DNA of 64,000 nucleotides from JBEIVB01 sp040374085 (GTDB lineage: Bacteria > Bacteroidota > Bacteroidia > UBA4408): the NCBI GenBank assembly GCA_040374085.1, contig JBEIVB010000002.1:19515-83514 (forward strand), read 5' to 3'. Positions 1 through 8,146 of the stretch are shown one piece after another. Every line of letters begins with the position of its first letter. The stretch's first letter is position 1. A model generated the notes under the pieces. That model was given only the letters and a program-made list of their open reading frames with translations. It was not told the DNA's origin and ran no database searches. The position numbers and the translations under genes are program-made.

Positions 1-581
1 GATAGACGCAGCAACGCCTCCCATTCTTCAACCCGAACCGTTTTGCTTTTCAGCAAGGCATCGTGGTGCAAGGCATGGTGGGTCAGTTGCTTCAGATCCG
101 CTTGTCCGAGGGCTTCCAGCACATATACCTGGCAGCGGCTTAAAAGCGGCGCAATTACTTCGAAGGAAGGATTTTCGGTGGTTGCACCAATAAGCGTAAC
201 CACGCCCTTTTCCACCGCTGCTAATAAAGCATCCTGCTGTGATTTCGAAAATCGATGAATTTCATCAATGAAAAGTATTGGAGATGGTTTCCCAAATAAA
301 CCCCCTCTCTGAACCCGGTCAAGCACATCGCGCACATCTTTCACCCCGGCACTTACAGCACTAAGACTGTAAAAATCACGATCCAGCGTTTGGGAAAGAA
401 GGAGGGCAAGAGTTGTTTTGCCCACTCCGGGAGGCCCCCACAGAATGATGGAGGGCATGGCCCTCTGCTCCAACATGTTGCGCAAAGGACCATTGGGACC
501 CAAGAGGTGCTTTTGCCCAACGTAATCGTCCAGCTGTTTTGGTCGGAGCCTTTCAGCAAGGGGTTGGGAGAATGAATTCAT
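1..581 (-). CDS. rarA: Replication-associated recombination protein A, AAA+ ATPase (5' part, runs off the window edge)
   Basis: RarA/MgsA is a clamp-loader-like AAA+ ATPase acting at stalled replication forks. The first 193 codons are visible; the 3' end lies outside the window. The N-terminus carries the family signature (LAERLRPKQLDDYVGQ). Walker A GPPGVGKTT is at residues 49-57, Walker B with the sensor region (LFIDEIHRFSK) near 103-113, and sensor 1 IGATTENPSF at 131-140, followed by an SRC arginine-finger segment. The ATG at 581 is chosen because a perfect -7 promoter box lies 6 nt upstream and the protein then begins at the conserved N-terminus. It is divergent from the PLP-homeostasis gene, 59 nt away. 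Confidence 0.95.
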   Translation of the reverse strand, partial: MNSFSQPLAERLRPKQLDDYVGQKHLLGPNGPLRNMLEQRAMPSIILWGPPGVGKTTLALLLSQTLDRDFYSLSAVSAGVKDVRDVLDRVQRGGLFGKPSPILFIDEIHRFSKSQQDALLAAVEKGVVTLIGATTENPSFEVIAPLLSRCQVYVLEALGQADLKQLTHHALHHDALLKSKTVRVEEWEALLRL

Positions 582-587
582 GTCGCT

Positions 588-615
588 CAAAGGTAAACAT
601 TACCCCCACCAACAA
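588..615 (-). promoter_or_regulatory. Predicted rarA promoter
   Basis: On the minus strand TACCTTTG (595 to 588) matches the Bacteroidota -7 consensus TAnnTTTG exactly. A TTG at 615-613 lies 17 nt upstream, as expected for the -33 element. Only 6 nt separate the box from the ATG, so the transcript should be leaderless or nearly so. Confidence 0.6.
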
Positions 616-626
616 TGGATATTGCC

Positions 627-634
627 TAAGTTTG
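627..634 (+). promoter_or_regulatory. Predicted -7 promoter box of the PLP-homeostasis gene
   Basis: TAAGTTTG is an exact TAnnTTTG match ending 6 nt before the ATG at 641. No convincing -33 TTTG is present. The two divergent -7 boxes (595 and 627) are about 31 nt apart, so the two promoters must share DNA. Confidence 0.5.
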
Positions 635-640
635 CAACGC

Positions 641-1297
641 ATGGAGTCAGTGGCAAGTCGATATCGCAAGGTTGCAGAGCATCTTGCAGACGGTGTAACG
701 TTGGTGGCAGTAACCAAAACCCGAAGCGTTGAGGAATTGAAGCATCTGTACGAATGCGGCCACCGAATATTTGGCGAGAACCGAGTTCAGGAGCTGCTGG
801 AGAAGAAGCCTCAGTTGCCGAACGATGTCTCTTGGCACCTCATCGGAACCCTCCAAACCAACAAGGTGAAACAGGTTTTACCGCATGTGGCCCTCATCCA
901 TTCGGTAGACCGCCTTCCATTATTGGAGTGCATTAATAAAGAAGCCGGTAAACTCGGCATCAAAGCCCACTTATTGCTGCAGGTGCACATTGCATCTGAG
1001 GAAACCAAGCACGGTTTTTCAGAAGAAGAACTACAGGAATTGATTAAGGAACATCTTTCCAACCGCTTTCCAAATGTGGAGGTATTGGGGCTCATGGGCA
1101 TGGCAACTTTTACCGAAGATCAGCAGCAGGTGCGCAGCGAGTTTAAGACCCTGTTTCAACTTTACAGTCAGGCTCGCTTGCGATACCCAAGCTGGTGTAT
1201 TCTGAGCATGGGCATGAGCGGCGATTACCAGCTTGCGATGGAAGAAGGAAGCAACATGATTCGAGTGGGTTCTGCATTATTCGGCCCCAGATCGTAA
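641..1297 (+). CDS. PLP homeostasis protein, YggS/PROSC family
   Basis: This is a 218-residue single-domain TIM-barrel PLP-binding protein of the YggS/ProsC family. The family buffers free pyridoxal phosphate and has no known catalytic activity. The PLP lysine is in VAVTKTR (K26). The HRIFGENRVQEL and SWHLIGTLQTNKVK segments and the C-terminal MGMSGDYQLAMEEGSNMIRVGS (phosphate binding) are all present. The ATG at 641 is chosen because the promoter box at 627-634 excludes longer readings. The stop codon shares one base (TAATG) with the next gene, which suggests coupling. Confidence 0.93.
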   Translation: MESVASRYRKVAEHLADGVTLVAVTKTRSVEELKHLYECGHRIFGENRVQELLEKKPQLPNDVSWHLIGTLQTNKVKQVLPHVALIHSVDRLPLLECINKEAGKLGIKAHLLLQVHIASEETKHGFSEEELQELIKEHLSNRFPNVEVLGLMGMATFTEDQQQVRSEFKTLFQLYSQARLRYPSWCILSMGMSGDYQLAMEEGSNMIRVGSALFGPRS

Positions 1298-2301
1298 TGG
1301 GTACTGGAGAAGCAGCCGCCTTGTTAACGGCCCTTTTTTGGGCAATCGGAATTTTTCCGTTCACCCAAGCAGCCAAGCGCATGGGTTCTATGGCAGTGAA
1401 TAATTTTCGTTTGCTGGTGGCAACGGCCCTCCTTTCGGTTGGTTTGATGATATGGGTTGACGTTCAGCCCCTTGAATGGTTCCGAAAGCCCGGCATGGAG
1501 TCGTGGTTTTGGATGAGCCTCTCCGGCTTGGTTGGGTTAACCATTGGTGATTATTTCTCCTTTGCCAGTTTTGCCCTTTTGGGGCCTCGACTATCCAGCG
1601 TTTTTTCAACGCTTGCTCCGAGTGCGGCCCTTTTCTTTGCCTGGGCTTTACTGGGCGAAGGGGTGCCGGCTGTGGCCCTGATTGGGATGCTGATTACGCT
1701 AATGGGGGTGTGGATGGTGGTGCTCGCTCCGGGCGAAGCTGTACCCGAAAAGCCGGAAGGCAAGTCTCTCGTCCGTGGAATCTGGTATGCCGCTGCAGCA
1801 GCGGTTTGCCAAGGAGTAGGTTTGGTGTTCAGCCGAATCGGTTTGAGACCCGGAGATTCAGCAAGCCCGCTCTCCGCTTGGTTCGCGCAACATGCAACCG
1901 GGCATGCCACCATTGCACCTTTGCATGCCGCCTGGATGCGCATGTTCAGCGCCACCTTCATGGCTTACCTGTTTGTGGTTGTTTCGGGAAGGCTACGCTC
2001 CACCACTCAACCCATTCTCAACAATCAGGGCAAAGGACTGCCCTTTCTCTTCGCCGGCACAGCATTCGGTCCCGTGCTGGGCATGATTACCAGTATGTGG
2101 GCCATCTCCCTCATTCCTGCCCCCATTGCACAAACAATTTTCTCCTTGGTTCCTGTATTGGTGATGGTATTGGGGGCTGTTTTTTTTAAGTTGCCGTTGC
2201 GTCGAAATTTAATTGCAGGTTGTGTGGTAGCGATTTTTGGGGTTTTGGTGCTCATCTGGAGGCAAGAAATCATAGAATTATACTTATGGATGTTCGCCTG
2301 A
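1297..2301 (+). CDS. DMT-superfamily (EamA-type) transporter
   Basis: The protein has 334 residues and about ten hydrophobic segments arranged as two EamA-like halves (for example LLTALFWAIGIFPFTQ near the N-terminus and GTAFGPVLGMITSMWAISL in the second half). These are usually inner-membrane metabolite or drug exporters; the substrate cannot be inferred. The ATG at 1297 overlaps the upstream TAA by one base. The 3' end overlaps the WD40 gene by 16 nt, so the three genes 641-3194 look like one operon. Confidence 0.85.
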   Translation: MGTGEAAALLTALFWAIGIFPFTQAAKRMGSMAVNNFRLLVATALLSVGLMIWVDVQPLEWFRKPGMESWFWMSLSGLVGLTIGDYFSFASFALLGPRLSSVFSTLAPSAALFFAWALLGEGVPAVALIGMLITLMGVWMVVLAPGEAVPEKPEGKSLVRGIWYAAAAAVCQGVGLVFSRIGLRPGDSASPLSAWFAQHATGHATIAPLHAAWMRMFSATFMAYLFVVVSGRLRSTTQPILNNQGKGLPFLFAGTAFGPVLGMITSMWAISLIPAPIAQTIFSLVPVLVMVLGAVFFKLPLRRNLIAGCVVAIFGVLVLIWRQEIIELYLWMFA

Positions 2302-3194
2302 GTCTGCGTCATGTTTTTCGTGGACACGCAGCCGGTGTTTATGCGCTGGAGGAAGGTTTTGATGATCATGCTTTTTTTTCGGGCAGCTCCGATCGATACG
2401 TGGCAGGGTGGAATGTGGCTTCTTTGGATCAATCGGGTTTTACCGCGCTTTTTCCTTCGCCTGTTTATTCCCTGCTTCACCTTCCGGAATCAGGATGTCT
2501 TTTGGGCGGCACCGGCATGGGACAAATTCATGTGTTGAACACCCAAGCCCGAGCTGAGGAGCGCGTGATTCAGGCGCATGATGGCAGCGTATTCGCGTTG
2601 GCCTTAAACGCGGCTAGGAGCGAGGTTTGGTCGGGTGGAGGAGATGGCTGGGTCAACTGTTTCGACATCCATACTTGGGAGCTCAAGCACCGGTATTTTT
2701 TCGGTCAGGCAAAGGTTCGTGGCATTGCTTTGGATCCGGCTTGCCAGAAAATAGCCGTCAGCGTTGGAACCGGATACTGTCATGTGTTGGATGTTGATGG
2801 CCACGAATTATGGAGGGTTGAGGCCAACGGGCTTTCCTGCAATGCCGCACTTTGGAGCGATGATGGAGGCATTTTGATTACGGGCGGAAGAGACGCTCGC
2901 TTAAGGTGGTTTGAGGTGGGGCGTGAAAAGCCCCTAATCGAACTCGATGCGCACCGCTATGCCGTTTACAGCATGAAACTCCATCCTTCCGGAGAGTGGT
3001 TTGCATCATCCAGCAGAGATGCGTCAATAAAATGTTGGAGCATAGCGGATGGGCAATTTTTAGGCAGAGTTACCCGCTTGGAAGGAGGCGGGCATTCCCA
3101 TTCGGTAAATCACCTCCTTTGGTTGGATGATGCAACCTTGGTGAGTGCCAGCGACGACAGAACCATTATGCTTTGGGATTGCCATTACGGCTGA
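2286..3194 (+). CDS. WD40 repeat protein
   Basis: The protein is 302 residues long, with WD40-type blades: FRGHAAGVYALEEG at the N-terminus, then VIQAHDGSVFALAL, LDAHRYAVYSMKLHPSGEWFASS and a final LVSASDDRTIMLWD. The length fits one seven-bladed propeller. There is no signal peptide, so a cytoplasmic scaffold role is likely; no partner is evident. The ATG at 2286 lies inside the end of the DMT gene. The 3' end overlaps the convergent pssA by 29 nt, an unusually tight arrangement. Confidence 0.85.
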   Translation: MDVRLSLRHVFRGHAAGVYALEEGFDDHAFFSGSSDRYVAGWNVASLDQSGFTALFPSPVYSLLHLPESGCLLGGTGMGQIHVLNTQARAEERVIQAHDGSVFALALNAARSEVWSGGGDGWVNCFDIHTWELKHRYFFGQAKVRGIALDPACQKIAVSVGTGYCHVLDVDGHELWRVEANGLSCNAALWSDDGGILITGGRDARLRWFEVGREKPLIELDAHRYAVYSMKLHPSGEWFASSSRDASIKCWSIADGQFLGRVTRLEGGGHSHSVNHLLWLDDATLVSASDDRTIMLWDCHYG

Positions 3195-3903
3195 ATATCA
3201 GAGAAACAATTAGGTAAGGAAAAACAAACAGAGGCAAGGAGGCTGCTCCTCCCCAAAGCACAAGGCAAAAAGCAATTGCTCCTAGGATATAAGGCAAAGG
3301 ATGTTGCTTGGGATTCCAGCTTGGGGGTTTCATGGATCCAAAAGGAATCCTTGATACCATCAAAAAAGCCACAAAAATGAGATAGCCCATCAAAAATCGC
3401 ACATCGCGCACTACAGGAACCAACCAGGGCAACTGGTTTGTAAGGATTACTTGCGACAAGGCCGCCACCATAATGCCCGCTGCCGGGGCGGGAAGCCCCG
3501 AAAAGGTTTCGCTCGAAGAATAGGGCATTGCGTTAAATCGGGCAAGGCGCCAGGCTGCCGCCAGAGGGATAACCAAACTGGTGTACATGGCGTAATGCAG
3601 CACACCCGTTTGATGGGCATGGTGGAATAGGTCATAGTTGATCAGTTGCAACGCCATTAGGCCGGGTGCGACACCAAACGTAACGGCATCCGCCAAGGCA
3701 TCGAGCTCAGCGCCCATAGGGCCAGATGTGCCCAAAGCCCGAGCAACCAGGCCGTCCAGAAAATCGAAAATAGAGGCCAGTATAATGAGCCAAAAGGCCA
3801 GGTAGAACCCTGTTTCAGTTCTGCCATAGATTTGAGCTATGGCCAAAAAACCACAGGCCAAATTCAGCAGAGTAACAAAATTGGCTAGGTTTCGCCTCAT
3901 CAT
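3166..3903 (-). CDS. pssA: CDP-diacylglycerol--serine O-phosphatidyltransferase
   Basis: This integral membrane CDP-alcohol phosphatidyltransferase makes phosphatidylserine, the precursor of phosphatidylethanolamine. The full signature DGx2ARx8Gx3Dx3D is present (DGLVAR...GAELDALAD), with several hydrophobic segments around it; length is 245 residues. Reading on to 3933 would need a TTG start overlapping the -7 promoter box, so the paired ATGs at 3903/3900 (MMRRNLANF) are preferred. Other CDP-alcohol transferases such as PgsA are possible, but the N-terminal NLxTLLNLxCGFLAI pattern fits PssA. Confidence 0.88.
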   Translation of the reverse strand: MMRRNLANFVTLLNLACGFLAIAQIYGRTETGFYLAFWLIILASIFDFLDGLVARALGTSGPMGAELDALADAVTFGVAPGLMALQLINYDLFHHAHQTGVLHYAMYTSLVIPLAAAWRLARFNAMPYSSSETFSGLPAPAAGIMVAALSQVILTNQLPWLVPVVRDVRFLMGYLIFVAFLMVSRIPFGSMKPPSWNPKQHPLPYILGAIAFCLVLWGGAASLPLFVFPYLIVSLIFSRNGNPKA

Positions 3904-3930
3904 AAGTTCCGATTGCGTGAAGTTTTGTTC

Positions 3931-3938
3931 CAAACATA
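3931..3938 (-). promoter_or_regulatory. Predicted -7 promoter box of pssA
   Basis: TATGTTTG on the minus strand is an exact TAnnTTTG match, 27 nt upstream of the ATG at 3903. It argues against the upstream TTG start. Confidence 0.5.
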
Positions 3939-4059
3939 CGGATTTATCAACCAGTTAAGATTTCCCCTAAATGCTCTAAACCTTTCGCTGAATACCTTTG
4001 TTTTACTGTTGAATGCCAACAAAAAGCATGTTTGCAACCCATCACCTTGCCCTATGCGT

Positions 4060-4091
4060 TTTGGCTTGTGTAAAGAAAACAGATACATTCG
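4060..4091 (+). promoter_or_regulatory. Predicted promoter of the metalloprotease gene
   Basis: A TTTG (4060-4063) is followed after 20 nt by TACATTCG (4084-4091), one mismatch from TAnnTTTG. It lies 25 nt before the ATG at 4117. Confidence 0.5.
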
Positions 4092-4116
4092 CAAAGTGGA
4101 ACCTAATACCTCAACA

Positions 4117-6825
4117 ATGAAAAAACTATTACTCATCCTCGGAGTGCTCATCGGCCCGGCCTTTTCCATGGCACAGAGTCAATTCAATTGCGGCTTTGAG
4201 GAAGCGCGCAGGCAGGCAATTGCCAAAGATCCCTCCATTCTCGAGCGGGAGCGCGAGTTCCGGGAAAACCTGATTCGGGCTACGCTTGAAGAGCAGACGC
4301 AGGGCGTTTACAAAAACAATCAACGCATCATCGTTCCAATCGTATTCCACATCATCCACAACAATGGAGTGGAAAACATTGCCGACAAACAGGTTTACGA
4401 CCAAATGCGCATCCTCAATGAGGATTTCAACAAACTGAATGCAGACACGGCTTTGGTGATTCCACCTTACCGCCCCATTATTGCCAAATGCGGATTTGAG
4501 TTTCGCTTGGCAACCCGTGATGAGGCCGGTCGCTGTACCAACGGCATAGACCGAATCCGTTCCCAAAAAACGTACAACGGAAACGACCGTTCCAAACTCA
4601 ATTCATGGTTTGCCAATCGCTACTTGAACGTTTGGGTAGTGAATACCATTGGCGCCCAAGGCGTTGCCGGCTATGCTTACCAGCCTCCAACCGTTGGTTC
4701 TACCTTGTTCTTCGTTGATGGAATCATCATCCTTCACGATTACATAGGTTCCATTGGTACCTCCAACCCCAATAGTTCTAGGGCATTAACCCACGAGATT
4801 GGCCACTACTTAGGATTGGCTCACCCTTGGGGCAACACCAACGAGCCCGGAGTTGCCTGCGGCGACGATGGCGTTGAAGATACCCCTGTTACCAAAGGGT
4901 TCACCTCTTGCAGCAACCGTTTCGTGTATGGTTGCTCCATAACCCAGTTCACCACTTTGGGCGCTATTTACCGTTTTGATTCCGTTACCACCGCTTCTGG
5001 AACAACCGAACCTCCATACAATCCAAATAATGCCGGCGGACTGTTTGACCCTGCTCGCGCAAAGGCGGTGGGTGTTGGCGGCAACTCCACTGTAGCCGGT
5101 GCATTTGCCTTCTCAGGCTGGGGCACCGGAGGCGAAACGGCCTCTGGCGATACCACCTTCGCGAATTTGAGCGGAACGCAGGATCCTTCCAAATACTACG
5201 AGGTTAAGTTCACCCCTTTGAACCGCACCATCATGAAGATGAATCAAATGACCTTCATGGCGGCCCGAACCAACGATGGCCCAAGAACCTTTGCCGTTCG
5301 CAGCAGCCTGGATAACTACCAGACCAACCTCAACATCATAAAAACGTCCTTACGTATGAGCCGTCGGGGTGGTAATGTTGCTTTCTACCGCCGCGATACT
5401 GCCTCTACCGCCTTCATTGATACTGTAATCTTCAATTTGGGAACCGGTCTTCAGCAATTGTACTTCCCCAGCAGCGTAACGTTCCGCATATATGCATGGA
5501 ACAGCGAAAGCGATGCAGGCGTGTTCGGTATCGACCGACTCTCCATCAACAGCGGTGATTTTGGCGTGATTGAGAACGTAGAGAACTTCATGGATTATGC
5601 CTATTGCAGCAAGTTTTTCACCAACGGCCAAAAACTGCTCATGACCACGGCTCTGAACAGTGCAACTGCACAGCGAAACAACCTTTGGACTGCAGCCAAC
5701 CTAGACAGTACCGGAACCGCCGATCCATATGTTGTAGGTGGAACCGTTTGTAGCCTCAAGCCTGAGTTTTTTGCCAACCAAGATTTCTCTTGCAGCGGCA
5801 TCAACGATCAGGTGAAGTTTGTTGACAATACCAGCAACGGACGAGTTGTTTCTCGTCAATGGACCTTTCCCGACGGAACACCTTCCTCTACGACCGATTC
5901 GGTTAAGACTGTGGTGTTCTCTACACCTGGATACAAGAATGTTACGCTTACCGTTACCAACGCCAACGGAGCACAGTTCACCGTGACCAAACCATTCTTT
6001 GTTTCTTACCCCGATGCGGCCTACACCGTTCCGTACACAGAGAGTTTTGAGAACAATCAGTTTAACGACTGGTTAAACTCCAATTTCTTAAATGAAGGCG
6101 CAATGTGGTCTGTTACCAACAATGTGGCATCAACCGGTAATCGTGCCATCAAGCTCACCAACTACGGTGTTGGTTTGGATCGTGATTTTGTTGTGTCTCC
6201 GAGCATTCACTTCCCCAGCTTTACCAGTTCGCACCAGCTTACCTTTAAATATGCCGCAGCTACCACTACCACCCAAGCAGCTGATTTAAGCGACTCGTTG
6301 CGGGTTTATTTCTCCACCGATTGTGGAAACACTTGGATAAACAACGGTGCAACCTCAACCATGAATCTCACTGGGTCTACTTTGTTCTCAGGGGGCTCTT
6401 GGAACAATCCCTTCACCCCTAGTCCATCCAACTGGCGTACAGCAACCTTCACCTTGCCCAACTCGGTTACCGGTAAAAATGTTCGTTTGCGTTTCCGTTA
6501 TTCTGGAGGCGATTATTCAAACAACGTATACATAGACGACATCAACATTTCCTCAACGACCGGAATGGAGGATGTTTTGGGTGCAGGCTGGGATGTGTTC
6601 CCCAACCCAAGCTCAGAGTCTTTTGTTCTCACCATTCCAACTTTCCAGGCCAACGGAAGCCTCACCATCGTTTCCATCGATGGCAAGATTATTTCTGAGC
6701 AAAGCCTTAATGGGATGCAAGGACAGGTAGAATTGAAATGGCCTGCAGGAACGGCTCGCGGTGCTTATTTCCTAAAAGTCTCAACCGCTCAAGGTCAGTT
6801 CTTTAAGCGTCTAATGAAAAACTAA
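4117..6825 (+). CDS. Secreted M43 (pappalysin-like) metalloprotease with PKD domain and T9SS sorting domain
   Basis: The protein has 902 residues. A signal peptide (MKKLLLILGVLIGPAFSMAQ) is followed by a propeptide-like region and a metzincin catalytic domain. The zinc motif HEIGHYLGLAHPWG has H226, E227, H230 and H236. A Met-turn (ENFMDYAYC, M492) and the family's trailing FTNGQ follow. The H236-to-Met-turn distance is about 255 residues, far more than usual for M43. The extra part (about 277-484) is a beta-rich segment including AFSGWGTGG and RTFAVRSSLD. A PKD domain (about 568-628) and a second beta-rich region follow. The C-terminus is a type A T9SS domain (FPNPSSESF to FFKRLMKN). It is expected to be exported and surface-attached or released. 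The ATG at 4117 was chosen for the signal peptide; longer readings lack one. Confidence 0.9.
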   Translation: MKKLLLILGVLIGPAFSMAQSQFNCGFEEARRQAIAKDPSILEREREFRENLIRATLEEQTQGVYKNNQRIIVPIVFHIIHNNGVENIADKQVYDQMRILNEDFNKLNADTALVIPPYRPIIAKCGFEFRLATRDEAGRCTNGIDRIRSQKTYNGNDRSKLNSWFANRYLNVWVVNTIGAQGVAGYAYQPPTVGSTLFFVDGIIILHDYIGSIGTSNPNSSRALTHEIGHYLGLAHPWGNTNEPGVACGDDGVEDTPVTKGFTSCSNRFVYGCSITQFTTLGAIYRFDSVTTASGTTEPPYNPNNAGGLFDPARAKAVGVGGNSTVAGAFAFSGWGTGGETASGDTTFANLSGTQDPSKYYEVKFTPLNRTIMKMNQMTFMAARTNDGPRTFAVRSSLDNYQTNLNIIKTSLRMSRRGGNVAFYRRDTASTAFIDTVIFNLGTGLQQLYFPSSVTFRIYAWNSESDAGVFGIDRLSINSGDFGVIENVENFMDYAYCSKFFTNGQKLLMTTALNSATAQRNNLWTAANLDSTGTADPYVVGGTVCSLKPEFFANQDFSCSGINDQVKFVDNTSNGRVVSRQWTFPDGTPSSTTDSVKTVVFSTPGYKNVTLTVTNANGAQFTVTKPFFVSYPDAAYTVPYTESFENNQFNDWLNSNFLNEGAMWSVTNNVASTGNRAIKLTNYGVGLDRDFVVSPSIHFPSFTSSHQLTFKYAAATTTTQAADLSDSLRVYFSTDCGNTWINNGATSTMNLTGSTLFSGGSWNNPFTPSPSNWRTATFTLPNSVTGKNVRLRFRYSGGDYSNNVYIDDINISSTTGMEDVLGAGWDVFPNPSSESFVLTIPTFQANGSLTIVSIDGKIISEQSLNGMQGQVELKWPAGTARGAYFLKVSTAQGQFFKRLMKN

Positions 6826-6847
6826 TTTGTAGAGTACATTTTACAGT

Positions 6848-6880
6848 AAAGAAGGCCAACAGATTCTGTTGGCCTTCTTT
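6848..6880. terminator. Bidirectional intrinsic terminator
   Basis: There is a perfect 14-bp inverted repeat (arms 6848-6861 and 6867-6880, loop GATTC), with A-rich and T-rich flanks on both sides. It lies between the convergent metalloprotease and waaA genes and can serve both. Confidence 0.85.
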
Positions 6881-6910
6881 ATTTATAAGCAATAGGGAAT
6901 GATAATTCTC

Positions 6911-8146
6911 TTATGCTTCAAGAAATGGTGTTAGGGCTTCCATGATCTTGATGGTGGCTCCCTTTGATTCCTCTGCAAAAGCTCTATTTGCGTAACCCAT
7001 ATGAAGTTGTTTTTCCCGGCTGCTTAGGATGGAAAGCCCCATGCGGGCCGCTTCTAAGGGCGACTTGGCCCAAATGGCCCCACCTCTTTCGATCATACTT
7101 TTGGCTTCCGGAAAGCGTTCGAATTTTGGGCCAAATACAATGGGTTTGCCATAAACAGCGGCTTCCCAGGTATTGTGAATGCCTTTGCCAAAGCCACCAC
7201 CGATCCAGCACAGCTGCGCCAATCCGTAAAGAGAAGATAGAATACCCACTCGATCGATCAGAAGCACTCTTCCGGTTTCGCTTGGTAGCAATTGGGAGAG
7301 CCTCTGGCAACCGAAGGATTCGCATCGCTTCATCAGTTCTGCAATTCGGCTTTCGGAGGTTTCGTGTGGGGCAATTATGACCTTGACTTTTGAATGCTGC
7401 AACAAATATTCAAGGCCTTCTTCATCATCTGGCCACGTGCTTCCTGCAACAACCAATGGTTGATTTTGAGAAAAGGCCCGGATCTCAGTTGGAGGTTCTT
7501 TGGTTTCCAAAATCTCCCAAACCCGGTCCACCCTGGGGTCTCCGGTAACCTCAACGTGTGGCATTCCATGTGCCTTCAACAGATTCATGGTTGCAACGTT
7601 CTGCACCAGAAAGAGGCGCACTTGATGCCTTAATGCCTTCCGTAACGAATGAGCCAATGGGTGAAAAAGCCAGTGGCTTTTTGGAAAATCGCAGGCAATG
7701 AAACAAACAGGTATGGCGTTTTTTTCACATGCCTTTAGATGATAAAACCAGAAATCGTACTTCACAAAAATGGCCAACCTAGGCTTAAGTGTCGTTATCC
7801 AATGATTTGCTTGTGCAGGGGTGTCTTCTGGAAGATACGTTACCCAATCTGCATTCGAGAAATCTTTTTTTGCCTTAAACCCGCTGGGAGAGAAGAAGGT
7901 GAGTACAATAGGTAGGTCTGCATAATGCTTCCGAATGGATTCCAGCACGGGTCTCCCTTGCTCAAACTCGCCTAAGGAGGCGCAATGAAACCAGATGGGG
8001 TTTCGACCAGTCATTTTCAGAAGACTGGGATGATTTTTCCAGTTCTTCCTACCGCCTACAAATGCTCTTGCCTTCTCAGAAAATGGCATAGCCAGCCTTA
8101 TGCCCAATCTGTATAACCCTACTCCGGCTCGGTAAAGGCTGATCAT
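6911..8146 (-). CDS. waaA: 3-deoxy-D-manno-octulosonic acid (Kdo) transferase
   Basis: WaaA/KdtA transfers Kdo from CMP-Kdo to lipid A precursor at the inner membrane (GT30). The protein has 411 residues. Visible features are an N-terminal membrane-anchor region, HCASLGEFEQGRP (residues 54-66, with the acceptor-activating Glu60), FVKYDFWFYHLKAC, and the C-terminal nucleotide-binding stretch GGGFGKGIHNTWEAAVYG. The ATG overlaps the stop of the upstream barrel gene by one base (TGATG), so the two are probably co-translated. Confidence 0.93.
   Translation of the reverse strand: MISLYRAGVGLYRLGIRLAMPFSEKARAFVGGRKNWKNHPSLLKMTGRNPIWFHCASLGEFEQGRPVLESIRKHYADLPIVLTFFSPSGFKAKKDFSNADWVTYLPEDTPAQANHWITTLKPRLAIFVKYDFWFYHLKACEKNAIPVCFIACDFPKSHWLFHPLAHSLRKALRHQVRLFLVQNVATMNLLKAHGMPHVEVTGDPRVDRVWEILETKEPPTEIRAFSQNQPLVVAGSTWPDDEEGLEYLLQHSKVKVIIAPHETSESRIAELMKRCESFGCQRLSQLLPSETGRVLLIDRVGILSSLYGLAQLCWIGGGFGKGIHNTWEAAVYGKPIVFGPKFERFPEAKSMIERGGAIWAKSPLEAARMGLSILSSREKQLHMGYANRAFAEESKGATIKIMEALTPFLEA

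Noticed and set aside
539..640. Longer N-terminus for the PLP-homeostasis protein
   Set aside because: It would start upstream of the -7 promoter box at 627-634 and overlap the rarA coding region; the family N-terminus fits the ATG at 641.
3904..3933. TTG start for pssA, adding ten residues
   Set aside because: The TTG overlaps the -7 promoter box at 3931-3938, whereas two ATGs follow at 3903 and 3900.
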